Counted from the stretch's first letter, positions 1 to 11,991 are shown. The stretch is DNA of 64,000 nucleotides from Polytrichum commune (GCA_950295325.1 OX485807.1:39092440-39156439), one strand, 5' to 3'. Translations and numbers: made by a program. Notes: a model not told the origin generated them from the letters alone.

Positions 1-137
1 TTGATTTGGTTTTGACCGAGGTCATTTGCATGGGTAAGGAGGCACGCTATGTCGCAAAGGCAACCCTAATTGCACATAAGTTATGAGTGTAGGACCTTAG
101 GTTAAGGACAACCGTGGCAGCTCCAACAACACATCGT

Positions 138-548
138 ATGTCATATCTTAATATTTTCAATCCACGAACTTTAGTTTCGGTCAATAACCCTTCGACACCT
201 GGCACATACACTTCAAAAATCACACTAATTAACTTAGTGTCAAACATGCCACTATGATAAGCTTATCATGGCACCCCATGTCATATCTTAATTTCTGCAC
301 TCCATGAACTGAAGTTTTCGGTCAGTAACCTTCTGACACCTGGCACGCTGACTTCAAAATTGAACTAATTAGTATTGAGCATGCCACTATTGTAAGCTTA
401 CCATGGTACCCCATGTCATATCTTAATTGTTCGTATTCCATCACCTTTAGTTTTCGGTCAATAAGCTTCTGACACCTGGCATGTTGGGGGGTTCAAAACC
501 GAGCTAATTAGTGTCGACCATGCCACTAATGTCAATAAGCTTACCATA
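138..548. repeat. Tandem array, about 135-140 bp unit, three copies
   Basis: Three head-to-tail copies begin at about 138, 278 and 413, each opening with ATGTCATATCTTAAT. Each then carries a block around TTTTCGGTCAATAA, a block TGACACCTGGCA, and ends near ATGCCACTA...AAGCTTA. The copies are clearly diverged from one another, so the array is not recent. No convincing coding frame crosses it. It could be part of a larger satellite or transposon that runs off the left edge. Confidence 0.85.
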
Positions 549-599
549 CTTTACAAAACAAGATGAGTCGGTGGTCACCCATCCACCAACCCCATCACT

Positions 600-700
600 G
601 TCCCACGTGGCAGGCAGACCTGTACACGTGGACATTTACCCAGTCTCCAGGTGGGGCTCGGGCAGGTGACCAGGTGTGGAAACGGAGACCACGTGTCAAC
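600..700. promoter_or_regulatory. Cluster of G-box/ABRE-like ACGTG motifs
   Basis: CCCACGTGGCAG (about 602), TACACGTGGAC (about 624) and ACCACGTGTCAA (about 690) lie within 100 bases. Each contains CACGTG, the G-box that also forms the ACGTGKC core of ABA-responsive elements bound by bZIP factors. Clustered ABREs are a known signature of stress- and ABA-induced LEA genes. The cluster lies about 2.3 kb upstream of the LEA start codon, with a tandem array between them. It may act as a distal promoter, mark a promoter feeding a long 5' leader intron, or belong to a gene off the left edge. Its function is inferred. Confidence 0.45.
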
Positions 701-944
701 CCGTGGCTGGACCTCCACTTGGCAAACTAGGAAGCAAATGCCTCAACCCCACTCCTAATCACTGAATGCATGAAGACTAAATCCATGGAAGGCTATGAAC
801 TCCTACTCCATTTCGCATTGTGCATGGCCGATTTGCACCGGGGAAAGCACGAATTTCACCGCTAAGTTTCGTACTACAAGGTCGGCGAGAAAGGCGTATT
901 TGGAGGGAGACATTGCATGGAGTGGTCCCCCTGATGGTCCAACA

Positions 945-2215
945 ACAAACAAATAAAGGATTAAGTAGCTGAGAACATCGATCATCGGTTCTTCAAGTTG
1001 AGTCGGTCCAAGTTAGTTGCTTATGCGCAAGGGTTACTGGAGGATTTGGCACTCCAAGTGAGCTTGAAGCTGCTCTTCATCGGTGCAGTGGGAGTGTCGA
1101 ACGTTAGATTAGGTGCTTAGGTTAGCCCTGGGCCAGAAAGGAGAAATTTTGGAGACATTGCAGCCAAGAGAATAAGGATTAAGTCGCCTCATTGATCATC
1201 GTCTTTAAGGTGAGTCTGTTTTTAATGTGCAAGTGTTTACTGGAGATTAGACACTTCTATGTTTTGGTCACGGAGTTTTGAGTGGAGTGTCGAAGGTTAG
1301 ATAGGTTAGCCCTGGGCCAGAAAGGAGAGATTGGAGATATGACAGCACCAAGAGCTTAAGGATTAAGTAGCTCCATCATCGAACATCGTATTCGAGGCGA
1401 GTCAGTCCAAGTAAGTTACTCATGTGCAAGGGCTAATGGAAATTTGACGCTTATTATTTGGTCACGGAATTGTAAGTGAGCTTGAAGCTGCAGTTCATCG
1501 GTGCAGTGGAGTGTCGATTATTAGATTAGATAGGTTAGCCCTGGGACAGAAAGGGGAGTTCGGAGATATTGCACCAAGAACATAAGGATTAAGTGCTGAA
1601 TCATCGAATATCATCTTTAAGGCGAGTCAGTCCAAGTAAGTGATTTCTGTGCAAGGGTTTATGGAGATTTGATACTCCAATGTTTTGGCCACGGATTTTT
1701 AAGTGAGCGCGAAGCTGCTCTTCATCGGTGGACTGGAGTGTCGAAGGTTGGACTGGATAGGTTAGCCCTGGGCCAGAATGGAGAGTTTGGAGACATTGCA
1801 CCGAGGGAATAAGCATTAAGCAGCCTCATTGACCATCGATCGTTAGTCTCCGAGTAGAATCGTTAGTTACTGGAGATTTGACACTCCATTTTTTGGGTCA
1901 CGGATTGAGTGAGCCTGATTGTTGTTTTTATTCACTAGTGCAGTTGTAGTGTCGAAGGTTAGATACTAGGCTCAGTCCTCCTCGGGAGACATTGCACCAA
2001 GAAAACAATAAGGATTAAGTAGCCGAATCATCAATCGTCGTCAAGGTGAATCGGTTCAAGTAAGCTATTTACGTGCCAAGTGTGACTGCAGACTTCAAAC
2101 TCTGGCTAGAAGCAGGGCCAAATTTTGGTCATGGATTGAGTAAGCTTGAAGCTGCTCCTTTCTCACGTAAGTGGACGTCGGAGGTTAAATAGGTTAGTCC
2201 TCGGTAAGGCTCAGT
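945..2215. repeat. Diverged tandem array, about 185-228 bp unit, six copies
   Basis: The anchor AAGGATTAAG recurs near 957, 1173, 1358, 1583, 1811 (variant) and 2010. Between anchors the same blocks return in order: GGCGAGTCAGTCCAAGTAAG, a GGTCACGGA block, AGCTTGAAGCTGC, a GTGCAGTGGAGTGTCGAAGG block and GGTTAGCCCTGGGCCAGAAA. Units are strongly diverged and vary in length, as in an old minisatellite. It lies directly upstream of the LEA gene, between the G-box cluster and the start codon. Short open frames in it are not conserved from unit to unit, so I see no coding role. Confidence 0.85.
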
Positions 2216-2998
2216 CCGTTTCTGAAGCTCTGCTTTGGAGACAGAGATACTAGTTTGTGTGGTGGAGTCGCAGATACTGGAGAACAAGATATTTGGATGA
2301 CTGATTTCTGAACAAAATTTTGGATGGTCGCCACGATCAAGTTTGTAAAAGTCCTTGCAGCAGGAGATAGGATGCCGTTCAGCCCTAAGATTGATGTTTA
2401 TGTCGCACACACAGCACTAAGCTGTACAGAGCCGATAAATTTCATGACACATGCACCTACTACTCTGAGGAGAATCCTTTCACGAATTTTTCATATATAT
2501 CCTTAAGTGTCTGAGGAAGTTCGAATTTTAATTTTCCTTATAGCAAATCCTTCCTCTACGTTTCGAGCTCACTCATATGTCGCAAACGCTGCTTCCTGTA
2601 CTCGTTTTGGTGAATTTGTTTAAAGTACGTAGCTCAAGGTTTCTCCGAATCTGTTGAAGTAGCACCTAGGTATTGATCCTCGCTTGCTCGCTCCTGTGGT
2701 TATCTTAATAAACTTTTGTTCCAGATGTGCTTTTGAGTAAAATCTCGTTACTGTTAGGTATGTTTTCTTGATGTGTAAGGGCACCATATTTGTTAAGATC
2801 CTGGATGTGCAGTTGCCGGAGAAGTAAATTGGTGCTAATAACAAGTTCTCGCTTCGTTTCTTGCCTTGCGTTGAAAGTTTGTGGATGATGGCAGGGTGAT
2901 GTGACTCTCATCTGGTTCATTTTGTAGGTCGAGAGAGTTGAACCATTGGAAGTCTAGTTCAGAGCTGTGGATTCTCGAAAGAAGATAAGGAAGATATC
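2216..2998 (+). promoter_or_regulatory. Probable proximal promoter and 5' leader of the LEA gene
   Basis: This is the stretch between the tandem array and the first ATG of the LEA gene. A TATA-like run (TATATAT) lies near 2491, but at about 500 bp upstream of the start codon it is only a candidate. The leader contains several short upstream ATGs. The chosen ATG at 2999 has a favourable context (A at -3, G at +4). I cannot fix the transcription start or exclude an intron in the leader. Confidence 0.35.
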
Positions 2999-5900
2999 AT
3001 GAAGCATCCAGGTCTTATGAGAGGGGTGATTTCGGCCCTAGTGTTGGTGTTGTTGTTGTCCTCCGGTGCAACGGAGGCATGGTCGTGGACGTCCAACAAG
3101 GACACTACGCAAACAACTGTTCCAGCATCACAGGCTGCCAAGGAGGCCACGAAGCAAGCCTTTCAAGATGCAGGGGACGCTGCTAAGGAGACTGGTAAGA
3201 AATTCAACGATTTCTGTTACTTTTGAGAATGTCTAATTCAATAGGTAGAAGGATGCACTAGGCAGTAGTTTAGGGAGCACCAAGGTTATGGAGTGGAGGC
3301 CTAGATTTATGCAGCCCATAGATGCTTTGAGTGCCATAGCTGAACTGATATTCTTGGGCAGGTGAGAGCATCAAGCAGACCGCGAACGCAGCATACGAAG
3401 GTGTATCCAATGCTGCCAAGACCGTTACCGGTGGCAGGAAAGATGATAAGAGCACCGGTCCAACAGGCGCGGCGTACAGAGATAGAGCAGGTTAGTGCTT
3501 ACTACACTAGATTTTCTTGATCAGATCAACCTGTTAATGTAAGATACTGTTGTAAGAGAGCTGCTGTACATGAAGACTCACATGATTAATGACGGAAATT
3601 GGTTGTTATAACAACCTGTCGGTAGTTTCCAGTATGTAGAGTAACCCATAATCTTACGAATGGATCTTTCCAGTTGTTAAGAGCGTAAGGATAACACAGT
3701 CAAGTTGCAAAAGTCTTTTACAAATGATTTCGGCCTCGACAGCAGTTTGTTTGCTCCTACTGTCTGACCATGATTTTGGCTGCATGTGCTCTAACTGCAG
3801 GAAATTACGTTGCCGACACAAGTACAACAGTTCGTGACAAAGTGTCTGATGCCGCGGGGGCAGTAAAGGACGTCACGGTACGTACATCTGAGAATATCCA
3901 AGGGACAGCTCGGGTTGCTGCAGACAAGACGAAGGAAAATTTGAATTCTGCTGGATCTGGTGCATACAACGCCGCTGCGAAGGCTGGAGAGACGGTCTCT
4001 CAAGCTGCTGCTTCTACCAAGGATGCTGCTTACAATGTACGCCTCTCTTGAATTCCATCATCTGTAAAGATGATAAACGCCTTGAATTTCGAATGCCAAT
4101 TTCCTTCTATAAAGAGTTTCGGATGCCTAGAATTTATTGCTGGAATAGTGCGACTTAATCTGTAAAGATAATACACGTTCAAGCTTAGATGTGGAGTTCC
4201 TTCCAAAAAAGAGTGTCCGATGTTTCTAATCTATTGCTGACACAGTGCAGATTACTTGTGTGTTGTCACTCGATTACTCTATCATTTATCTTATTTGGGA
4301 ATTTGGTGTGCAGGGTGCACAGAGTGCGCGGGAAGGTGCAGGAAGAGCATACGATGCAACGGCCGATACTGTTGGGAGTGCAAAGGATAAGGTATGGGGA
4401 GAGCAGCCCAAAGCTAAAAGCTCCGGGGGTGTTTACGACTCGGCTGGAAATTACTACAAGAGTGCCAAGGAGATGGCAGCACGCACAGGAGAGACAGTTC
4501 AAGGTCATGCTTCATATGCCGGGCAGAAAGCCTCCGACACTGCTCAGGCTGCAAAAGATGCTGCTCAAAGGGTGAGTAAACTGACATCACTGTGAGTTAG
4601 TTACTCTGGCAAAGTTCCTGCAATTCGTGCAAATCCCTCCAATGGTATTTGACAGTGATTTTTGTTGCTTTTATGCATAGGCTGGTCAAGCTACAAAAGA
4701 CGGCGCCGCAAACGCGTACAACTCTGCTTCAGAGACATTGGGATACAAGAAGCCAGAAGAGAAAGGCTACGGATCGAGGGCTTACGATGCTACAAAAGAC
4801 AGAGCTGCCAATGCTTACAATGCTGCTTCAGAAACTCTAGGTTACAAGAAACCAGAAGAGAAAGGCTATGGATCGAAGGCTTATGATGCTGCACATGACA
4901 GTGTAGGGGAGGTTTATGAGGGAGCTAGGAACAAATTGGGGAGCATCATCGAGGTCCTAGGATGGCATAGAGTACCTGAGGAGGAGCACCATAATACGCT
5001 GAAGAACTTCTCACCTTACGATATCATGGTTGGAAACACAAAGTACGTGTGGCATCAGAAACCTAAGTCGGAAAGTTACTATGAAAATGCGAAAGACACC
5101 GTTGGGGAAGTTAGTCAGACGGCTGGTCAGAAGTTGGAAGATGCTGGTGAGTATATTGCGGATACAGCAAGCCATGTTAAGGATTCTGTGTATGATGTAG
5201 CTGAGCGTGCGAAAGATAATACAGTGGACATGGCAGAACGTGCTAAAAATGGTCTCTGGGATGCTGAATCTCGGACGAAAAGCTCAGTTTCAGATTACAG
5301 CCAGAAAGGTGTGGAGGCAATTGGTGCTGGAGCAGCTGCGATTGGCCTGAACAAATTGGGTAAGTGACATTGCGAAATGCTATGGCTCTGGTTATCGTAC
5401 TGGTGATTTCTGTGCACGGATTGGTGGACCTGACGCCTTATTTCATACTAGAACTCAAGTAGAAAGCTCGAATTCCAACTTGCAGTTCTGGGGAGTTAGA
5501 TATTTAGATTTGACAAGCTTTCATGTAAAGCTCAAACTGTTGAGAGCTTGACCAAATTTCAAGATCTCAATAGTTTGAGCAAGTGCAAAGTGGCGATGCC
5601 CAAAGTGAAATATGATGGGGTGGCGAAAATGATGCTAAGCAAACGAGATTAGCTTGTGCTTAAAAAGTCATGAGCTCGAACTTTCAAACACTCTAAAGCG
5701 ACCTCCATGAGGTAGCTTAGATTTTAACCGACAGCTTGTTGTTGTCAGTCCACATGGCATTCATCAAGGTGCCATCTAAGTGTTTTAAGGCTGGTAAAAC
5801 GTGCAAGCTCTCAAGCTGGAAGCTCAAGTATGAATTGAGTGAACATGTCAATGAGAAGGGTCATTTCTTTGAGCTCTCAATCTTTGAGCAGTCAACCTCT

Positions 5901-6849
5901 CTTGTGTAAAGGGGTCATGAATTGTGCACTCCACAACTGATGCAGAATCACATGTTCAAGCACAATTACAAGTGGATTGATAAGCTCGAGTTGGTGAATT
6001 TGAAGCCTTCAGACTTTCACTTCATTAATCCTCCTCGTGGTATTCTGGCAGGTGACCTGGAGAGGAAACCTGGTGTGTTCCGTGAATTCATCCGGTTCTT
6101 GTACCAGTCCCTGTTCTCCATCACATTGGGGTCTGTTGTATGGATGACATTTATCTCGGGCGCTCTTTTGTCAAAGAGCATTCCACGAGAACAGTTCCGC
6201 TCTGTGCAAAGCAAAATGTTCCCCTTCTTCTTGAAGTTTGTGGCAGGCGGAGAACTTGGCCTCTTACTATTGTATTCTATCATGAGCATTCGCTCCAAAT
6301 GGCAGGTCCTGAACCTGGTGGCATTACTTGCTTCCACTTGCTTCAATGCATTCGTCCTTGAACCTGAAACAACAAAGGTATGCATTGCAATCACTTGTCA
6401 CTCTCTATCCATCACCTACACATGTAGAATTGGTCACAGTGACGATGAACACCATCATGTTTCTCAAAGTTCCAAAATGCTTCAGATGTTCAATCTACCA
6501 AATCAGTTAAATGCTCCAAAATGATCCCGAGGCTCTTCTCATTTACGCAACAAACATGAGTTGAGGCTCTTGCATACTGTGTCATATAATGGTCATGTTT
6601 TGTATACTCAAGATAGTAAAAATAGTAACATGTGAAGTCCTTTTGTGTGAACAGATTTACTTCGAGAGGCTGAAATTGGAGAAGGAAGAAGGCAGAGGAT
6701 TGAATGAGGTTGACAATGTCAGCGAGAAGCTCGCAGAGAAGAGGAGGAAGTTCAATGAAGTACACGGCTTCTCCACAGTGTTAAACCTGCTCAACCTCCT
6801 AGGCTTAACCGGACATGCCTGGCACTTAGCCCACAGATTGTGGTTATAG
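2999..6849 (+). CDS. LEA-repeat protein with C-terminal TMEM205-like (DUF4149) membrane domain
   Basis: Seven exons join in phase: 2999-3194, 3362-3490, 3801-4036, 4314-4571, 4681-5359, 6052-6377 and 6655-6849. This gives 2019 nt, 672 residues and a TAG stop; every intron is GT-AG. Residues 1-27 are a signal peptide (basic start, hydrophobic core, T-E-A before W28). Residues about 40-490 are Ala/Lys/Glu/Gly-rich LEA_4-type repeats (AYDA, SAKD, AGET, YKKPEEKGYG), predicted to be disordered or amphipathic helix. Residues about 500-672 are TMEM205-like: hydrophobic segments near 517-540, 556-576, 584-602 and 645-668, with hallmarks GSVVWMTFISG, FRSVQSKMFP, a LEPETTK block and KLEKEEGRG. The same LEA plus TMEM205-like order occurs in Arabidopsis AT1G72100-type proteins, which are shorter (under 500 residues as I recall). 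The likely role is a stress-protective LEA domain tethered in the secretory pathway; biochemical activity is unknown. Domain identity is confident; the first exon and leader are less so. Confidence 0.9.
4690..4887 (+). repeat. Direct duplication inside LEA exon 5 (99 bp x2)
   Basis: Two adjacent copies of 99 bp start at 4690 and 4789, encoding residues 277-309 and 310-342 of the LEA protein. Both run from ATKD through ANAYN, ASETLGYKKPEEKGYGS and AYD, with very few changes. A third, degenerate start follows at 4888 (AHDSVGEVYEGA). Thirty-three residues is exactly three 11-mers, the period of LEA_4 helices, so the duplication preserves helical register. High similarity suggests it is younger than the rest of the repeat region. 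Confidence 0.9.
5360..6051 (+). other. Intron 5 of the LEA gene, containing a dispersed repeat
   Basis: At 692 bp this is the longest intron and it separates the LEA repeats from the TMEM205-like domain. Bases about 5514-5700 resemble 48406-48600, sharing AAGCTTTCA, a CTCAATAGTT-GAGC block and a CTTCGAGGTGA/CCTCCATGAGGTAG-like end. It is therefore probably an old transposon insertion. An open frame at 5922-6051 runs into exon 6 but lacks a supported splice acceptor. The phase-1 junction at 5359/6052 restores a Gly codon without it. Confidence 0.55.
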
Positions 6850-9118
6850 ATTGTGATGATCCATCTTTCTCTCTGTGTATAGTGTACAGTGGATTCCATC
6901 GCCTTCCAGTTCGGTATATCTAGGTTGTCATGTTTGATGGTATCGAACGGATTCTCTCCATTTTTCTGCTGTGTAGCATCGAGGAAATAGGTGTCGAAAC
7001 AAAACTACTTAACAGTCTGAGTTGAAGAAACTGAGATGGTATCATTGCAAATATTGAGTCTTTTTCCCACTAGAAAATATATACGCGCAGTGATGCTGAG
7101 GTTTTTAATTTACTCATGGTTCTACTGACAATACTCATCTTTGAAATTTTGTGTGTTGACAAATCTATGCAAGTCTTTTGGATACAAGATAACATGAGTG
7201 ATGAGTCTAGTGTTTACATTTTCATGGAAAGGTGAAGAAGGTGCGATGGCCATAAGAGAGCCTCCTGCACTGGGCGGATTAGAGTTGTAATGACTGTAGA
7301 GTACTGTTGTAATTCAATCGAGAGACATGTCATTTGAAGTTTTCGAAACTGAAATAGTATCGTTGCAATTATTCACTCATTTCACTTACTTCAATTACGT
7401 TTTGCATTGACGTTGAGATATGCCCATCACTTGAGCATTGATATTCACCTCAGATTTTGTGAATGTGTTGTGCAAGACTTGTGGGTATGGGGTTAGATGA
7501 GATCAAATGTGATCACTTCATTGTAGTCCGATCAATTTCTTTGATGTGAGGTGAGAAAGTAATTGATGTGCAGACGTGTTGGTTAATTTATCCTAGCTTG
7601 TTATACTGTATTTTACACTGACCATTTTCATGGTGGCATGTTCTTATGCAGCTTTGTCTTGCTGAAGTTCCCATGTTTCTATTAAACTATATGTTTCTTA
7701 GAAAAATCTAAAGTTTAACAAACTCACTTATGCACAATTTAGAATGGATCAATACATCTTGTTTTTTTGACAATAAGGCAAATTTACTCCCAAATCATGT
7801 TCCCTTGCCCTACTCCCTCATATGGAAGTGCTCAGCCAACAAATGTTGCTCATCATCTTCAATAAAGTCAATGATGGTACATGGAAAGGTTATATGAAGG
7901 GTATACGGAGATGGGGATTCCTCTGCAACATTCTATTGAAAGTGAGATTATGGTGATTTTATCAAACAAATGTAAGACCTCTTAAAAGAAGTAAGGCAAT
8001 TTCACACCATTATTTAGTTGGATGGTTGTGTTCCATTCTATATAGCATATAACATGGGCCTCCATTGTCTTACCTTCATGGGAAGAAACTTAGAAAATAG
8101 GAAGAAATTGATGTTGGTAAGAATAATGAATAGTGATGGTATAGTCCACCCTTGATATTGTTAATGATTTGGAGCAAGGAAACTTATGACACTTTAACAC
8201 TTATTGGGGGTAGCATCAACAATATGTAATATTTATGTGGCTTTGGAATTTTAAAAATAATACTTGTATAATAGAGGATGAAAATACATAAGATATAAAT
8301 GTCATCATACATCTAAGCATAATGGAAGAACAAATCTATAGTGGTTTAATGAGATTCTTGTGCACGCCAAGATCTTACTTCTTTTTTAAGTGTTCGAACG
8401 CTTTGGATGAAGGGTGTAACATGAGTGGGTCTTTGTTCCAAAAATTGTTTCAATATCATTAATGCACTTTCAAGATCCTTAAATCCTAATTTTCAAATTG
8501 TCAACTTCTTGATTGGATTCATTGACAGCTGCATCACCTCTTCCATCAAGCATGGGCGGTTCCACCTCATGTTAAAAGTGTAATATAAAGGTTGATTTGC
8601 AAGACCAATTTGAGATTCAATTTATACACAAAATAATCGTGAAGTATGAATTTTAGACTATATCCATATGGTGGGAATAAGCAACAATGTTATAAATGAT
8701 CTCCACCATATAACCTTTGGAGCATTTACTCTTTAAAAGTTAACTCATTTGGACTTGGTTTGGTTGGGTGAATACATAAGGTGCATAACATCGTTTCAAA
8801 ACTTGGCATAACAAAAACAAAAACAAAAACAAAACAAATCCTCAATTTAAAGAATTTCATTAATTCTTTCATAGTAAAAACCTGTCACAAAAATTGGAGG
8901 ATTGTCAATGAAAGACGCGAGTACATCCTGGTAAATAAATAAGTAAATAAATAAATATTATTACGGAAATTTCACAACCACTTTCTTTGGTCTTCCTAGC
9001 CTTTAGGATTTAATAACAAAAAATTAACTTGATCGTAGACATGTGTACATGTAAAACCGTAACATGTGGAAATGATGAGGAGTCGGGCTCAAGTTTCATG
9101 GTTTATATTCTATCCTAT
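6850..9118. other. LEA gene 3' flank and AT-rich intergenic DNA
   Basis: The first few hundred bases must hold the LEA 3' UTR and polyadenylation region, but no single canonical AATAAA site stands out. Beyond about 7.3 kb the sequence is AT-rich, with short A- and T-runs and (AAATA/AAAC)n patches near 8815 and 8935. No open frame here resembles a known protein. Confidence 0.5.
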
Positions 9119-9119
9119 C

Positions 9120-9578
9120 ATGGCCACTTTACACTAGAGCTTGATGCCCTTGACCCATAGTACACAAATTATGTAATTGGTCAAGAAGTTGGAGACGGTT
9201 CAAGTTCACTTTACATTCGTCCTCAAAGGCATCACGGATCATGGAAAATTGATTGGATGAAAAATCTACATGGCTTCCCTACACGACAACAAGTGGGTAA
9301 TGTTTCAAGAAGAGGTGGGTGTTATACATAACTAGAGACCGTACCAATCAATTAAATTGTACTTAGTTCCTTGAATTATTATGTTGTCATGGTTGGCACC
9401 CAAACCTGTACATATGTTGCAATCTCTCAACATGATCCACTTTTACTTTACATTAATCTTGAGGGGCCGTCACTTGCAAAATTAGATGTCTATTTCCCAT
9501 AGCCCAGCCTTTGGATGATTTTCAAAGGCCCTTCAATTTTCATGGTCAAAACTCTTGGTCTATGTGTAAAACAACCCT
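9120..9578. mobile_element. Decayed Harbinger-like MITE (family A)
   Basis: The left end TGGCCACTTTACACTAGAG and the right block TTTGGATGATTTTCAAAGGC...GGTCAAAACTCTTGGTCTAT correspond to both ends of family A, the right end best to the copy at 34763-35344. Internal blocks also match (GGTTCAAGTTCACTTTACA, GAAGAGGTGGG). The terminal GGGCC/GGCCC ends and the target duplication are eroded, so this is an old copy. Confidence 0.55.
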
Positions 9579-11991
9579 CAAATATCTTAACAATTGGAAG
9601 AATGGATACAATGAACAGGGAGAATTGGCCACTTGTTAGAATGAATCGGTTGAAAAATAACCGGATGAAGTCCAAGACTGCAGGAAAATTTACCGATCGT
9701 TTCAAAGGAATCTACGGAATGTAACTCACTTTAGTAATAATAATAATAATATGTTTATTATTGTTTATTATTATAAATATTTTGAAATTTAAAAACCCAA
9801 AAGATGTCAACATGTAACCATCTAGACTTTGAAGCACTAGGATCTCGATTGGTTATGCCCTAAAATCTTCCCAGACATTGGATGGAAATGACCTGAAGCT
9901 TGAACCGGAACAAAAGGCAACATTTCTGAAGGATACTTTTCAACATATCCTTTAATGATTGACACACAATTTAATACTTACTAGGATGAGCACATAATTT
10001 TGTTTTTTCTCTATAAGAATAATATATAGTAGGATTTCTCGAAAACATCAATACTATTTAGACATCTTATGGCACGAGTCATTTATGTGTAGTAAGTTCC
10101 ATTGGCCAAGGGTATATGGGAGAGATGGAATTATCATATACAAGCGTACCTCGCATTCATCCAACATAAAAGCCTTGAAATAGTATGCAGCCTAGAGGTT
10201 TCTTGGTAGTTGATTTGGCATGGAAATTAGTCTTAAGGGGGTCGAGTTTTTGTGTTGGATAGATGAGAGGCACACCCGTGTATGATAATTTCCTCTATGC
10301 ATGGGTGACACTGGCCTTGGTGAACGAGAGGATTGAATGTTCATAACACCTACTGAGGGGAAGGGTGAAAACGTTTCTAATTATAGATCCTGAGGATTCT
10401 TATTTTTAATTAGGTTAACAAAAACATTGGGGTCAATGACCCCAATTTAGTCTACTATAGTAAGCTTAAATTGGGATGAATCAACAACCAACTTATAAGG
10501 GGCATGTTTTTACTACTACCCCCTCGTTAGATGTTATGAAACCAACATGGGACAAGAGTACAAGAGTTCTTACATGTAAAATCCACCAACACTACGCTTT
10601 CTACACCTATTAGTGTGGTCCACAATAATTTTGACATACCATGATACATTTGATCACTATAGTTGTTATTGACCACACCAATTATGAACCCACATTATTA
10701 TATGTGCAAACCTAGGAAGATGAAATCAAGAAACTTGCACAAACACGAAATACCATAGGTTGGAAAATATAACATCAATATTACACCATTAATAATTAAT
10801 AATTAGTTCATAATTATCTATTATATTCAAATATTAACATCTTATCAACTTACAAGTCACCCTGATGTTCAACCCACACGTAAAATATATTGGGCCACGG
10901 TATTTTCTACCTATGCTAACTTTCGGCCTACAACAATAGGTGTAAAAAGTGTAATGCTATTCATAGCATTATGCAATGATCTCATTGTGAGTATTGTTGC
11001 AAGAGAATGATCCACCACATCTATGTAAAACTCCATGAAGCATTCAATGAATTCCATAACTTCTTCTTTTTTAAATCAAAAAATCAAATGCATGCTTTGC
11101 AGGAGGCAATTAATGCAAAGAAATGCCAAGCAATAAAAATTGGTCAAATTGACACCTTGTAGCTAATATCTACATTTCTTTTTTGTGGGTACAAATTAAA
11201 CGCATTCAATTGCAAGATGTTTAGTTTTCATGTTGTTGGAAATTGCAACATAATTTTTACGAGTGTAACTTGTCAACATGCATGTTCTGTGCTTTGGGAA
11301 TGGGCCCACACCATCTATCATGAACCCAAAAGAAGAAACAAAAAAAGGATCGCTTTCATGCGACATGAATTTGGGCCCATGCAATCGTCCCATGATCCCT
11401 ATTTTTGGGTTGTTGAGCAAGCATAGGTTTGATGCCTATGTTCATAAAGTGGGTTGACTTTGAGTCAACTACATTGACATATATGTGCGTGCAATCAGGT
11501 TGACTCACACTAATTTATTGACATTCCACACTATTTTGAGAATATGAATTTATCACAGTAAAAGAAAATAGAAGAAATGTTTTTGTACCGTGGTTGTTAC
11601 ACAAATGAGTAAACAAAATTATGATTTTTGCGATTTAGTTTTGATCCAAAGTAGTTTGCATGGGTTAAAATCAACACGATTGCACGTATTGGTGTAGAGA
11701 ACAATAGTCCTTATCATGTTCCAAAACAATTGTGGAGAAAATGGTTGTTTTAAGTTGATATTGGATCTAAGCAATTTAACAAATTTTCTATCATTGAAAA
11801 GAAATCGAAAAACATCATTTGAGATAACATGTAGCAATATGTAACTTCAATGGCAATCAAAACTAAATTTGTCATAATTGGTGTAGTCGGTGCTACTTGC
11901 TTGACTTTGTTAAGAGTGACAATGGACAATTCAAGGGTACATGAGAGCTTTAAATATCATTCATCTAGGCATTTAATAAACTATTGATTGC
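9579..11991. other. AT-rich intergenic DNA without a supported gene
   Basis: It holds an (ATA)n/(TTA)n patch near 9735-9775 and many short open frames on both strands, none longer than about 75 codons and none recognisable. I see no RNA gene. Part of it may be degraded transposon sequence, but no paired termini are visible. Confidence 0.5.

Noticed and set aside
5922-6051. Open frame continuing upstream of LEA exon 6 (a separate start or extra exon)
   Set aside because: The 5359/6052 junction restores phase and a Gly codon directly. The upstream piece lies within the intron and lacks similarity to the family.
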